Part shown: one piece after another, positions 33,621 through 46,877 of the stretch
Position numbering within the stretch: position 1 is the stretch's first letter
Layout of the letters: every line of letters begins with the position of its first letter
NCBI GenBank assembly: GCA_963971225.1
Contig: OZ020267.1
Coordinates: 123,745,891-123,809,890 of the forward strand
Origin: Melieria omissa
Taxonomy: Eukaryota > Arthropoda > Insecta > Diptera > Ulidiidae
DNA length: 64,000 nucleotides
Direction of reading: 5' to 3'
Translations under genes and position numbers: made by a program
Notes under the pieces: model-generated
The model's database searches: none
Told to the model about the DNA's origin: nothing
Seen by the model: the letters and a program-made list of their open reading frames with translations, nothing else

Positions 33621-36163
33621 GTAATCCGTGACGCTTTCGCCTGTGCAATGTCTGCCACGGTTAGTGTGACGAAAAATTGCCGGCATTACAGTTTGTTTAT
33701 TTAAGTGGAAAAGATTAAGTTTTGCTTAGAGCACGAAATTAAGAAAATGCATTTAGCACGTTTGCGCTTACGAGGATTTGTGTCATTGAGCGGGAAAACG
33801 GTTTTCGAACGTCGAAAGTGTGTTGTAGAGATGAGAAAATTTGAGTGAATTTATGTGGTCGTTAGTTTACTCTCTATTCAATACTTATTGGCTTTGAAAA
33901 TAGCTTAACGAATTGAATTTCTTGCTCGAAATTGTATTTTCTCTTAAAAGGTGAGCAGCAATGAAATAGTAAAACGTCGAGCAAGACTCTTGAAGCTTTA
34001 AGGTTTTCATTAGTTGGTGTTCGTTAGTTCGAAAAATGTTTATTTTATTTATTTAGAGATACTTTAAATCAGAGAGATTGCTGCAAAAAACTTCCTGGAC
34101 AAAGCAATATCAAATCAAATTAAATCAAATTGAAAATTTGAGATTTAAATTGCGTCAATCAACTCGACTGCACGTTTGAAAAGATATCTTTGGTGCTTAG
34201 TGCGTTGGATCACATTCAGGTTTCAATAGACATCGTAGCCAATAATTTGTATGTATTACTTATATACGGGAAAACTAACTGAAGATCCCTTGACACTTGA
34301 GTAATTTCAATATTTTTCGTAATAGCAAAGGAAGCGTGCAAGACACTTAGACATTTATTTCCTTTTATAAATACTAACCTTAAAGACTGTAAACTTTCAT
34401 CTCACCGGTATATATAAAGTTAGAGTAATGAATTTTTGACACGTGATCAAGAAGATTTTGGTTTCTAACATACTTACTTTTCAAGAAAATTCGTTACAAA
34501 TTTTCAAGGATATAAAGGATTAAAATTCTTAAAGGACCTTTTTCATATCCTTTTTTTACAAATAGATAAAAAATAAGTTTTATTTTAATTCTTGAACCTT
34601 TCCTCTTTCATCTGATATACATATCGGCATATTCTAACTAGGTTAAGTATTTTTTATATTTTTTTATGTTTTATCCACTTCAAAATTTTGAAGTGTTAAT
34701 AGGACAAAGGATGTAGAAATGAAAAACTAAGTATGCAGTATATGCAGTATGCCGAATCTCTCACTGCCGTGACGATGAAACTTACACCGGCTTTTGGTTT
34801 TTGCTTCAAATAAAACATTGCAATACGATGTCGAGTGCAATGGCATTTTTTAAAGAATTTATTACGCATTGCCCACTAAGCAACCTTTCGTTAGTCTCTC
34901 CGTATGTATTTACAATTATTTTTAATCCGCCACTGACCCCATAAGTAGCAAGAAATGACATATGTACTTCTGAAAATGAAATATTCATATATGAGAAACT
35001 CGTAACCTCTCAATAAGATTCAAATCTCGTTCTTAGTATCCCAAGCAACTGTCGAGTCGGCTATTTTATTTATAAAAATGTAAAAAAATATTGCATTTTT
35101 TTATTTCAGACATTTGCTGACATATTTATTTGCTGTAATTTCAGCTGAAACCAATTTTCCACTCAATAATCTTAAACTCATCCAATGACATGTCCTTGAA
35201 AATGCTCACGTCTTCCTGTCCAATTGGCTTCCATTCGTACATTGCAATGAAACATTACCAAGAAATGTCGCTGACTGAAGTGCTGCCTTTAAAATCTCAA
35301 CGTTTCCTCACCACAGTTTTAATACATTTGTCGTTTATTTAAGACAGGTTGTTGAAAAGTAAATTGGCAATGCTTCTCTAACCTTCTGACAAAAGATTAT
35401 TGAGCAGAAATGAACATAGAACACGATTGCTAGTCAATACTGGTCAATCTTATTTCTATCCAATGATTTTTGGATACTTGTTTTAAGTTCAAATGACTCT
35501 ATTTGTACGGAAATATACAGAACCAAAGAGAAAACAATTACAAATAGATGGAACGATAATGTTGGTAAATCTAAAAAATAAAAAAAAATTTTCAATAAAA
35601 CTCTAGAAAGACACATTCGTCGCCTGTTTAAATAAAAAGAAAAAAAAAGAATAAGAAAATTTCTTTTTATTCGCAATGTAAGTAAGAAAATACGTTAACA
35701 ATTTAAGTAAGTAAGATTAAGATTATGTAATTTAAATAAACTAAAACAATTTAATTTGAATACAAGACGACTTTGTGCAATCATAAATTTATATTTCAAT
35801 ACTCAAAGCTCTTCACTGACATCAATGAATTTACAGTCAAAATCGCTTTTGTAAACTTGCTTACCGCCGAACTTATTGTGTAAATTAGACACTTTAATAC
35901 AATTTTTTGTTAATTCTGTGGTCAAAAGCAATAACCACTTAAGTCGACTTAAGAAGAAATTGAGTTATGGATGCCACCACTTTCTCTTGACTGTGCTCTA
36001 CGTTTGTGTAAAACCGGGGAGTTTGTAACTTTAAAACAAAAAAAAGTTATTAATAAAAACCTATTCGCATTCCCATAACGAACACACTACGCGCTAAAAC
36101 TTTAAAACGAGATTTCTCGAAACAGCAATTTTCGACTTGGGCGGTTATTGCTTTCGACCACAG
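33621..36163. other. AT-rich spacer
   Basis: No recognised gene or element. Several A and T homopolymers near 35570-35660. Confidence 0.45.
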
Positions 36164-37207
36164 AATTGTTTGTACTGACTGATAGATTCATCATCGCTCA
36201 GCCTAAACCGCTGAAGCTAGAAACATGAAATTTTAAATGTAGGTTCACTTTAAAAATGAATTTCCACCAAGATATGTTTTTTTTTTAATTTGAGATCTAA
36301 AAGGGCCCAACATGGGTTAAGGTGTTGTATGAAAAAGAAGAAGAAGGGTTTATTGGGCTTATTGATTTCGAAATAGGTAAAAATACTAAAAAAAAATAAC
36401 AATAATTCAATACGTATTTCTCAACTTTTTGAAGAAAATCTTTCGAGGTCAACAATGGGTTAAGGTTATGCGTGAACTCTATGAAAAAATATGCATCGCC
36501 TATTGACTTCGAAATTGTTGAAAACACTTGAAGTCCAAAATTTTTGGGAAGAAAATCTTTCGAGGTCAACAATGGGTTAAGGTTAGTGCGTGAACTCTAT
36601 GAAAAATATGCACCGATGGCTTCAAAATTGTTGAAAACACTTGAAATCAAAAATAATCAAGTGATTTTTAATCGTCTTTTTAAAATTATTTTTTATTAAA
36701 GTTATCTTTTTTTTATCAAAATCTTATGCGGTCAACGATGGGTTAAACGTTTGCATGGATAAATATTATTTAATGGGTTGTTTGACTTCAAACTTAGAAA
36801 CCCCATTTCAAATGAGAAATAATTCGACAGGTTTTTTCATTTACTTGAAAATTAAAATCTTTTTGCGTCAACGATGGGTTCACAGTTTGCAAAGAAAAAC
36901 TATGAAAACAAATTAATAAATGGCCTTATTGATTTAAAATTTGGTGAAAGTGCTCCAAATAAGAAATAATTGGATAAGTATTTTTCTTCAAAGTCTGACG
37001 GGGTCCACAAAGGGTCCATTCGTAGTCCATTTCTTGACTGAAACTTAGCAGCAACGTTGCTGATTTGTGGGACTCAATTGCATTAATCAGTAGTTCTTTC
37101 TCTTCCTTAAGTTGGTTTTCTTCGTAAATTTTAATCGCCATAGATTCGCCATTTCCTGCGTTTCATAATAAAAAAATTTGTGAGACGAAGCTCGCCGGAT
37201 CAGCTAG
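36164..37207 (+). mobile_element. Helitron-like non-autonomous element, copy B
   Basis: Starts like copy A at 17419 (AATTGTTTGT, then CATCGCTCAG and CCGCTGAAGCTAGAAA). The interior repeats GGTCAACAATGGGTTAAGG-type units several times. The end is GACGAAGCTCGC followed by CGGATCAGCTAG then T, where GCTCGC and an upstream GTGAG-type arm can form the short hairpin usual near Helitron 3' ends. No coding capacity. Its length of about 1.04 kb agrees with copy A after removal of the mariner. Confidence 0.7.
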
Positions 37208-38180
37208 TATATATGTACTAGTATATGTGTAGATTTAACTCATAAAATCATCAAGTAAATCAAGATTATCATAAAATTTGTGTGTGAATAGCCTTCGGGC
37301 CCGGCTCGTTGTTTATAGAAGTGTCGGTTAGTAAGTAGAAGATTGAGTTTTCAACTTTTCATTTGTTACAACGATGTAAACAAATTTCTCAAGAATACAC
37401 TTAAGACTATTAAATCTTATTAGTGGATTAATTTCCATATTTTCAATATTTTTCCTAAGAAAGTCATCTTCCTCAAATAACGTCTAAGAGGCCGAGATTC
37501 CTCAAAATTGAGGTGAAAATGATTTAATCTGGTAACACTTAGATGAACCCAAAATTTTTAGACTAGTAGCAAAATCTTTGGCTCTTCAATTATCCAATTA
37601 TGTGTCTTCTTAATTTGTGCTTCGGTTGTACTTCAGTAGCACAAATTGGCGTAGAGGATATGTTCCACACCCAAATGCATCGAAGGTTTCACATCTCCGG
37701 TAATAGTGTTTAATCGTTGTTAGATCTGCTTGGATTTATCTCTTATTCAGAAGTGAGAACATGAACAAATTCAAATTGAAACAAACAAATTAAACTCTTA
37801 AGGGTAATAGAACTGAATATACACAGTGAGAAGTTTAAAAGTATGTTTGTTATCTCAACAAGATCTTAGTTGCGATTCCTTTAGCGAGCTCGAATTAGGT
37901 GTCAGCAATGAGGAAATATTCATATTATTATCAGATTTGCTGATAGATCGTGCACATTCAGATTCAGACAGCAATTTCGCACCATGGACATTCCACAATT
38001 TGAGTGCTGTATCTGACTTTTTTAGTTCCCACGAAAATAGCACAAAAATGCACTTGACGTAAATGTACAAAAATTTAAAACTGAGTCAACTCCTTCGTTG
38101 CCTCAAATTATAGGGAAACACTGGTTTATAGCAAATAAAAAACTCAAATAGGTATTCGATGGTTAAAGTGGATGTTTAAT
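37208..38180. other. AT-rich spacer
   Basis: No recognised feature. Confidence 0.4.
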
Positions 38181-39530
38181 GCCACTTTATAAGCATTCGT
38201 GTGCCATGCCATCGCATGAATTCATGAACTCAGTCATTATGCTCGCAATCGCTGCTATCACTTTAACTGCTGCAATGCTGCGAAATCACGCATACGCCCC
38301 GTGGCCGTAATTACTGCAAAGCACACGTCGCCCAACTTAAAGCGGAGAATGTGAGCCATGTGAGGAAATGTTTAAATAAGGAAATCATGAATAAAACAAG
38401 CAGAAAGCTACAGAACAGAAATTAAAATAAAAAAAAATATAAAAGTAAAAACCATATAACAATCAAATAAAAATCAAACGCAGAGATAAGCAAGCAGAGC
38501 AACAAGCAGAGCGAAACGTGTTTTGTTTGGTGTTGAATAAATGTGCGTACGCACACGTGATGCCATAAGCGAATGAAGTGAATGCGTAGAAAAGAAGAGA
38601 AAGCAGCATAAGATAAGAAATGGAAAGTGCGGGTGTGTGCAGGAATGCTTTGTACGCATTGGCGTCTGGCTAAGTGCTGAAAGTGCTGAAGCGAACAGGC
38701 AGCGGCAGCTTAGCAAAATAATGCAAATAGTCAGTGCGCGCAGCACTGAGTCCGCTATATGAGTTTGGCGACTTCACAGGCAGCACACACACATACATAC
38801 AGGCGATCCATTTGAGGCCCACAGACACGTGCGACAAATAATAAAAATCGTTTGGGAATAGCGCTTTGGTAAAAAGCTCTTACAGCTAATGTTTCTTCGG
38901 CGGCTGTTGGCGTAATGCACTGTCATTGCTGTTGTTATTGTTGTTGTTGTTGTGTCATACTGTACTTTGGCAATTATTCGTAGCTTGAGCACTTTTGAGC
39001 AAATAGGTCGGCTGTGGAGTCTCAGTAAGCTGCGCTGTGCCTCTGGTTGGCTGCGGAAATTTGCTCAAAATCATTCAGTCAATTTTTTTCTTATTTCTCA
39101 ATGGCTCAACAGCAAAAGCAAGAGCGCGCGACATGTGATGAAAACCTACAAAACGAACCAAATAACATTGCCGCTTTGGGGAATTCGCCTTGGCACACAT
39201 CTTTTTGAGACATGCGACATGACGGCGACGCGTTGCCGCATTCCGTGTTGCTTGCGATGTAATTGCGGTGGGCGGTGGGCGGCGGGCGGATTGCAGCGCT
39301 CGAACTGGGGCAGAGCGGCCGCGTAAGGTGCGCGTAATGCTGGCGCAGTTGTGACTGCCGGCTTAAATGGCTTTTCGCCGAAATTGCGCAGTAGCGTTAA
39401 TTTTGTGGCGCTTTTATTGGTCTGGAAGGACAACAGGGTTGTACAGAATGAATGGAGTTTTGTGAAGTTTGATTTAAAATTTAAAATTTTCATTATTTTT
39501 GTTGATTTTAGTAAAATTTACAACCTAACG
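38181..39530. other. GC-richer unique block
   Basis: Includes GTT runs at 38928-38950 and a G-rich patch GGTGGGCGGTGGGCGGCGGG at 39269. Frames overlap on both strands and are not convincing. Candidate regulatory or intronic DNA. Confidence 0.4.
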
Positions 39531-39534
39531 CAAG

Positions 39535-39894
39535 TGTTGTTCGTTTCACTGGATTGTGCTCAAAAATTAAACACTAAAATTCTTCACGCAATTCAGTATT
39601 ATCAGTAACTTTATTTACAATTCTGCACTCTACTGTTTCGCTAGTAACTTTATAATCCTTGTTACAACTTTGCTTGTCAAACCAAACTTTACCCTCTGCG
39701 CTGTACCCGGCTGCTCGTTATCGATCATTCCAGTATCGTCTTAAGTTGTTGTCGAACATGCCAGTGTCGTCTTTGCGATTGTCCCGAATGCCCCCTATGC
39801 CCCTAAAAATATGCCATGCTCGCAGTGCAAATCATTCTCAAACATCTCAGTATTGACTCACAATGGCAAAGTGACGGCGAGCATTGTTGTCACA
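39535..39894 (-). mobile_element. Solo LTR, second subfamily, minus strand
   Basis: On the minus strand it begins TGTGACAACAATGCTCGCCG. It has an AGCCGGGTACAGCGCAGAGG region and a poly(A)-signal region TGTAAATAAAGTTACT, and ends GAGCACAATCCAGTGAAACG then AACAACA. It matches the copy at 61391-61806 along its length. No internal retrotransposon sequence adjoins it. Confidence 0.65.
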
Positions 39895-41310
39895 ATATAA
39901 TCGAATTAAATTCATAAAAATAGCTCAAAATATCCTTGTCCAGAATTTCAAATCCACTTAAGCATTTGGTAGCTATGTTCTATGATATTCAGGAACATCT
40001 AAGTATAAGAAATATCTAAAAATATCCGCCAAATGTTCGTACAACGGTTACTTAAAACATGTTTCAAGTAAGCAAACCATTGATTCCTTAGTTGGACCTG
40101 ACAGCAGCATTTCAGCACCCTGTATGCATCGATGAAAGGCCACTGACTTTCGTTCATGTCACTCTGAGAATTACTCATGTCTGTGTGCCTCATGCGTGAG
40201 TGTGCGTATTGCTTGTACACATATTTTATTTTATTTTTCTTTGCCGCCGAATATGCGAGCGTCGACTCCTTTCTTTTTCGCCGCCTGTCTATCTGTCTGT
40301 CTCCATGCACATTTGTTTGCTTGTCGTTAACCGCTTTCGGTCGCACATATTTCGACATTCAATTTGGCCCTTTGCCTCGTATGCAATGCCTTTACTTTTG
40401 TTGTTGTTGCATGCTCTTCTGTGTGTTGTATCGTTGCGATGTTATTGTCAACGTAGTTGCTGTTGCCATTGTGACAACATTGTGCGCTCGGTTATGGCTT
40501 CGGCTGCGGCTTTAAAGAGTGGCAGCGTCATGGCGTCGCGTCTTTTGTTCGCCGCAGCCCAGCGCCGAAAATTGCTTAAGCTGCGCGAAGCGATGACTTG
40601 GCAGCTTTCGCTTTTTAAGCTCAAATTGTATTGTGGAATTTGCACATTGCGGCGCACTGACATCGACGCTCGTGCGGCTGACAACAATGCGACCAGCAAA
40701 CGTTAAAGTGAAACGTATATTCGCCCATTAGTCGATATTATCATTGTGTGTTGCCTTTGTCTGTTATTGTTGTTGTTGTTTTCGTCGTTATGCTTGTTGG
40801 CACAGCTATAATGTATATTGTTGATGTTGCTGTTGTTGTTGTGGTTGTCGCTATTGAAGTAAAAGCAAATTGTCATTGTGTGCACTTATTTACCTGTGCG
40901 AGGTCGCGCAGCTGCCAGGACACTTTGAAGCGAGCGCACATCAATGGATTTATGTGCGTGTGTGCATGTGTGAGCGACTGTGTGTGTGTGTGTGCGTCAT
41001 TGACAATTTGCTCGATTTTATTTGTCATTGCATTAAAATGCTTTTGCGCGTAACTTCGTCTGGGATTTAAACCACAATTAGCATTGCGCGTCGACCTTTG
41101 GGCCCAACAACAATCAGTTTCCATTCATCGTCTACATTCACCGATTAAAGTGTCTGTGTAGTTGTTGGTACACGTAATGTCGTAGTAAAAGATTGATGCG
41201 CTCCTCAGTGCATTGTCGCTGTCATGTTGCTGGTAATTGCATATTGATTTGTGCGCTGCTATCGTTGCCAAACGCCGCAGCCAGCCGCTGGTGCTGCGAT
41301 TTAACCCTTT
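39895..41310. other. GC-richer unique block
   Basis: From about 40130 it is rich in GTTGTTGTTG, CTATCTGTCTGTCT and TGTGTGTGTG (40979-40998). The longest frame (168 codons from 40200) overlaps four others and shows no domain I recognise. Candidate regulatory or intronic DNA. Confidence 0.4.
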
Positions 41311-41519
41311 CAGAGCAAATGTTGGAAGGGGCGCGGAACCTTTTATCCGATTTAAATTTCTGATATAGAAATGGCGGACTGAATCTTTGCTTTTAAAATC
41401 AGGTGATCTATGACTACAGATCGATTGGTTCCATAAATTGAAAGCAGCTCGTTAAGGATTCTAAAAAAATTAATGCTTACAGGGTTTCAGGCGACGACTT
41501 TCGACTGGTTGGGAGAACA

Positions 41520-43540
41520 AGAAAAAAGGAAACAAAACAAGAAAAATAAGACAAAGAGTCATTCTGGATGCTTATGAGGAACTAGAAGAAGTAAAGCAAA
41601 AGTAGAAGTAGAGATTGAATAAAAATTCAAATCAAAGTAGCAATAAAAATAGAAGTAGAATTAGATGTTAATAAAGAAAATGGAGAATACGAATAAAAAA
41701 ATATAAATATCAATTAACAAGTTGAATTGTAGGTACTAACAAGTGGAAGAAGAAGAAGGAGAAGTAGAAGGAAAGCAAGAAATTAAAGAAGAACAAAAAG
41801 ATGTAAAAAAGTTCATAGCTTCTCCATCGAGAATATGAAAAAGAGAAAGTTGAAGAAAAAGAAGACGCATGAGTTAGAATAAGAATAAGAAGAGAAAGAA
41901 GAAGAATAGGAACAAGATGAACAAGAAGGCCAAAGGTCAAGAAAAACACGAAAAAGAACAAGAAAACAAGGAGAATAAGAAGAATAAGAAGAATAAGAAG
42001 AATAAGAAAGCCAAGAAGGGCAAGCAGAACAAGAAAAACAAGAAGCACAAGAAGAACAAGAAGAACCAGAAGAACAAGAGAACAAGAAGAACAAGAAGCA
42101 CAAAAGAACAAGCAAAAGAAGAACAAGCAGGACAAGAAGGGCAAAAAGAATAAGAAGAAGAACAAAAAGAACAACAAGAAGAACAACAAGAAGACCAAGA
42201 GAACAAAAAGCACAAGAAGAACAAGAAGCACAAAAAGGACAAGAACAAGAAGAACAAGAAGGACAAGAAGGGCAAAAAGAATAAGAAGAAGAACAAGAAG
42301 ACCAAGAGAACAAAAAGCACAAGAAGAACAAGAAGCACAACAAGGACAAGAACAAGAAGAACAAGAAGGACAAGAAGGGCAAAAAGAATAAGAAGAAGAA
42401 CAAAAAGAACAACAAGAAGAAGACCAAGAGAACAAAAAGCATAAGAAGAAAAAGAAGCACAAGAAGCACAAGAAGCACAAAACGGGCAAGAAGAAGAACA
42501 AGAACAAGAAGAACAAGAAGGACAAGAAGGGCAAAAATAATAAGAAGAAGAACAAAACAAACAACAACCAGAAGAAGAACAAGAAGAACAAGAAGACCAA
42601 GAGAACAAGAAGCATAAGAAGAACATGAAGAAGAAGAAGCACAAGAAGCACAAAAAGAACAAGAAGAAGAACAAGAAGAACAAGAAGGGCAACAAGAATC
42701 ATAAGAAGAACAAAAAGAACAAGAAGAAGAAGAACAAGAAGAACAAGAACAAAAAGAACAAAAAGAACAAGAACAAGAAGAAGAAGAAAAAGATGAAGAA
42801 CAAGAACAAGCACCAGAACAAGAACAAGAACTTGAAAAAGAAGAAATAGATAGAAAAATTGAAGACAAAAGCTCAACAAATGCCATGCAACTTTTTCATC
42901 AAGAATAAGAGAAAAGTAGGTGCAGAAGGACCATGTGCAGAGGAAGAAGAATAAGAAAAGAAGAAGAAGAAGAAAGTAAAAATACGATTATAAGTAAGGT
43001 GATAAATAATATAAGGGAACAGAAGCAGAATAAGAAAAAGTTGACCAAGTTGAAGTTAAAAAAATTAAGGAGTATAAGAATTTTAATATGAATATGAAAA
43101 TATAGGAAGAAGGAAAGAGGTGAATTTATAGAAAGCAATAAGAAGAAGGATAAGGATAATATAATCGAATATTCAATAAAGACGGAAAAGAAGATCAAGA
43201 TGCAGATAGTAGAGAATAGGAGTAGAAGGATAAGAAGATAATGACGAAGAAGCAGTGGAAGAAATAAGAAGAAGGATAAAAGAAGTTGAGGAAGAAGAAG
43301 GCGAAGCACAAAAAATGAATATAAATCAAAACCGAAGGAAGAAGATGAAGATAAATTTGAAAAGGAAGAAGCATAAATACAGAATGAAGATGACAAGATG
43401 TAAAAGAAAAAGGAAGATTTAGGAGGAGGATAAGAACAGAACTAAGAAAAGTGTGAGAACAGAACAGAACGAAGGAGAATAATTACGACGAAGAGCAAAC
43501 GAAGCAGAAAAAGTATAAAAATAAGGATACGAATAGGATT
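41520..43540. repeat. 2-kb purine-strand tract with AAGAAC-type repeats
   Basis: The + strand is almost entirely A and G with scattered C. It is densest at 41930-42850, where AAGAACAAGAAG and GAAGGGCAAAAAGAATAAG phrases repeat in higher-order units of about 120-130 bp. Minus-strand frames of 389, 357 and 252 codons are Leu/Phe/Ser/Val/Cys-only products of the repeat and are not genes. Such mirror-like purine tracts can form triplex DNA; that is known for GAA repeats and only inferred here. Confidence 0.9.
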
Positions 43541-45618
43541 AAAAAAAAATTCTAAAATGTCACAGCATAAGAATACGGCATGAAGATCTAGATTCCTAAA
43601 TGTGAATTACCAAAAAAGGTTCTCATTTGGGCAACGCAGTAGAGGCTGAAAGCAAAAAGCAAGTTGGGTTATTGATTGAACTGATAGTTCTATATTTTCC
43701 ATACATTTATTTGAAGGAAACGCATCTCCAAGTGAAAGAGAGAGGGAATCTTGGCAACCAAACTTAATCTTTGGCCAAGTTGTTCTACTTGTTCAATGTC
43801 ACGTGCGTGGGTTAAGGTGGCGTGGCATTTCCCATTAAACTCAAATATTTGCTTAAACTCTCCAGCTACAAATTGCACATCAAGTATTATTACTGCTTAT
43901 TCGAGTCTTAGACTACTACACTAAGCGGATATTGAACAAGGAATCCTGACACTTCCTACGTGGCGCACATTTAAAAATTATCCTCATGATTGAGGATCGG
44001 GTTAATATTCGAGCCAACCATATGCGAAGCATTTGCATATTGCCACCTAAACCAGTTTTCATGAATTGTTTGATGGTGTTTAGTGTAATTTATGTTTTAA
44101 AATATGTTATTAAATTTACTAAATTATGTTTTAATTTATGATTAAAACTGCAACAGTGGGTTTTGCGGCTCGACCTCGAATTCAATGCAGCGCCGTTGAG
44201 GTCAGCTGCACCCGGTTTCAGTTTGAAATTTTAAAAGAAAAAAATGATTTTTATAAATATTTACAAAATGCCACTGTTCGATGTTTTGCATAGTTGACAT
44301 ACACATTCAGTTCTGAATGTATATGCATTCAATTTGAATGCGAGTGTCCTTGGATTCTGACTGCGCTTCTCCCCGCCGTCAGCTGTGTTCTGTTGTAACT
44401 GAGAAATAAAATCATTGTAATTGTTTGTGGCAGCACGTTGTTTTGTAAAAATGTTTTGATATTATTTTTATTTTTATTTTCCTCTCTCAAGGTCAGCTTT
44501 ACACATACATAAATTATTTTAACCCTCGCGCCGATTTGTGTTATTTGTTTTCTGTTTGGAGTTGACAGCATGTAAATGCCACATGGAGCGAACTTAAAAT
44601 GGAATTTACGGACTCAATGGAAAGTGAATTCGACGGAAATTGAAAATTTAATCACTTTTACTTACTGCATGTCACATTGAAGTGGTTCATGGTTTTAAAG
44701 AATCCTTAATGTGATAAGCAATGCTGTTTAGTTTGATTACAAATGAGTTCGTTGGATCACAATTTAGAGGTTTAGATGCAAATTGAACGATTATTTTTAT
44801 TTAGTAGTTTAAAATTTCTTAATAAATTCTTTTCACTGAACACTGATAGGGGGCCGAAGAGTATCTACAAAAAGAAAAATTCTGCTTGCTTCAAATTTTT
44901 TCGTTTTTAATCAATTTATCTTTGTGTCTTTGTCCTTTGTTCGAGTTTTTAAATGACATTCTCACAGAACATGGGTTACTATTATCATTAAATGAAAGTG
45001 CAATTTTTCATCCATCTAAATAAATGTATGTATGTAGTTATGCAGCCAAGTGTGATGGTTTGTGTGTCCATCAATTGTGCGTAAAGAAGATTTGTTGTTT
45101 CTGACTTACGCAGAAGCTTTTACCTAATTTTCTCCTATGTATGTCATTTCCTCCTATCAGACAATCAACTAATTAATTAATTCCAATTTTTTGCGGTTTC
45201 ACAGAATTTTACTGAAATGATTCTAAAGCATATAATTTAATGTCCATTTCCGGCTTGATTTCTTTTTAATAATTCGTTGCAATATGATAATACGATTAGT
45301 TTTACATTCGAGGAATTTTGCAGTGAAATTGCTTTTCCTTTTAGTGAAAAAAATTATTATGAATTTAAAATAAACACAAAACTACGAATATTAATATTTT
45401 GTGGAATTGGTATATTTGCAAATACTGCGTGGAATATTATTGCCTGAAAATAATCATGATTAGTTTATTTTAAATTTCGTTGGAAGTGTCAATGAGAAAT
45501 TTGCTAAAAATTAAATATAATATTCATGCGGATAGTGTGGGAAATAATAGGAATATATGAGCATAGTTTGATCTAATAAAGAAAAAACATAATAAAAATT
45601 TAAATTAAAAAAATATAT
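43541..45618. other. AT-rich spacer
   Basis: No recognised gene or element. A GC-richer patch at 44160-44215 carries GACCTC and GAGGTCA in inverted arrangement. Confidence 0.4.
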
Positions 45619-45970
45619 TGTTAGGAAAATTAGTTCTTTAGGCTAAATCTCTGGATTGCGTTTGAAAAATAAAACCACTTCAATTACTCAGCGTAAAAAC
45701 GTAGTCAAAAACCAACGATCACTTTATTTGCAAATCTTCACTTTTGTTGTCTTCACACTTGTTACTACTTTGCTTGTTCAAATAAGATTTGTCTGATTAT
45801 CGCGCTGATTGTTCTCGCATATTACAGTTGGACTACATCTCGATCGTTCTCGCACATCCCATTACCATCACGAGCCATATCGAAGCTGCCGTACTCTAAA
45901 GTGCGTGCCTAAAAGTATGCTCGTAAAAGCATTCATGCATAGCACAGCGACAGAGTGCCTCATCGTTACA
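45619..45970 (-). mobile_element. Solo LTR, TGTAACGATGAG family, copy C
   Basis: Read on the minus strand it starts TGTAACGATGAGGCACTCTG and ends CCTAACA. Along the way it shares CTATGCATGAATGCTTTT, GCATACTTTTAGGCA, GATGGTAATGGG, GCAAATAAAGTGATCGTTGG and GAAGTGGTTTTATTTTTCAA with copies at 57986 and 61875. The poly(A)-signal AATAAA is within the second-last phrase. No coding sequence adjoins. Confidence 0.8.
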
Positions 45971-46049
45971 ACATTATAAAAATATAAATATATATAAAAA
46001 ATAAATAATAAAAAATATGCAAGTAAAAAATTAAGAAATTTATTTATAT

Positions 46050-46430
46050 GTTTCTATAAAGTGTTCTTGCAAGTCTACTTTCTTCTCCCAGCGATGCTCC
46101 CATCTCTTCAAACGACCAAAAAGAGCGTTGAAAATGTTCCTTCAAATACGTTTTTAGTCTAACTTGAGAATACGTGGCACCAATGCTAGTCCAACTAACT
46201 TTTCAATATCTGACAAACATATTCCTTGGACATATTCATGGTCTTTGTTATCTCTCTTGACACTTGAAACATGTTAATGGTTGCAGTTTTAAGGCGTCCC
46301 GAACGTTCATTGTCTCTCAAGCTGGTACAGCCACGTTTAAGTTCATCTGCCCAAAATTTTACAGTTTTTAATGCTGGTTCAGTGTTCCTGTACACAGCGC
46401 CCATTTCGTCTATAAGGTCTTTCAATGGAA
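46050..46430 (-). pseudogene. Deleted mariner transposase
   Basis: On the minus strand the frame at 46195-46425 encodes TVKFWADELKRGCTSLRDNE, RSGRLKTATI and SREITKTMNMSKEYVCQILK. These fit the mariner DNA-binding region, including the RSGR motif and the second helix-turn-helix. Some 10-30 codons later a different frame reads GRLKRWEHRWEKKVDLQ, like the C-terminal LxRWxxRWEK stretch of mariner transposases. The entire catalytic core is missing. Terminal inverted repeats were not recognised. Confidence 0.65.
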
Positions 46431-46870
46431 AATATAATTATGTAAATTGTATGTCAGATATTTATTAAACTTTTCAAATAAAAGTAAAATTTAAAGTGAC
46501 TGTCTGGACATGGGACTTGACGAAAGATACACTTAGGCTTCAGAATGGATCTTTTGGGATACCAAATCAATTTGCTTTGTGCATAAACCCTTGCAAGTCT
46601 TTGTTGTTGACTGAACTGAGGTTATGCATCTTCGTCTAGAGAGAGTCGAACAATGGCAGAGAGGGAAATTTATAGTTTCTTAGGTTAGGTTGGAGGGGCA
46701 GCCCTCTATGTGAAAGGCTCACTTAAGCATAACTTATGACTGATTCTGATACCACAATAGATAGCTCGACTTCCCCTTACAGCGCTGGGATCCATGAAGA
46801 TTTCGTAATGAATGGCTATATTCTTGATATTCAGAGGTTATAAGTCAAGAAACTTATGTCTTCTTCTGGC
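46431..46870. other. Spacer with a short TTAGG-like phrase
   Basis: Contains TTAGGTTAGGTT at about 46680, two units only. No gene recognised. Confidence 0.4.
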
Positions 46871-46877
46871 TTCAGCC

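Noticed and set aside
41710..42886. Minus-strand frames of 389, 357 and 252 codons
   Set aside because: They are Leu/Phe/Ser/Val/Cys-only readings of the AAGAAC-type purine repeat and overlap in several frames, so they reflect strand composition and not genes.
46680..46692. TTAGGTTAGGTT as an internal telomere repeat
   Set aside because: Only two units are present, and flies are known to lack TTAGG telomeres. Chance or a retrotransposon tail is more likely.
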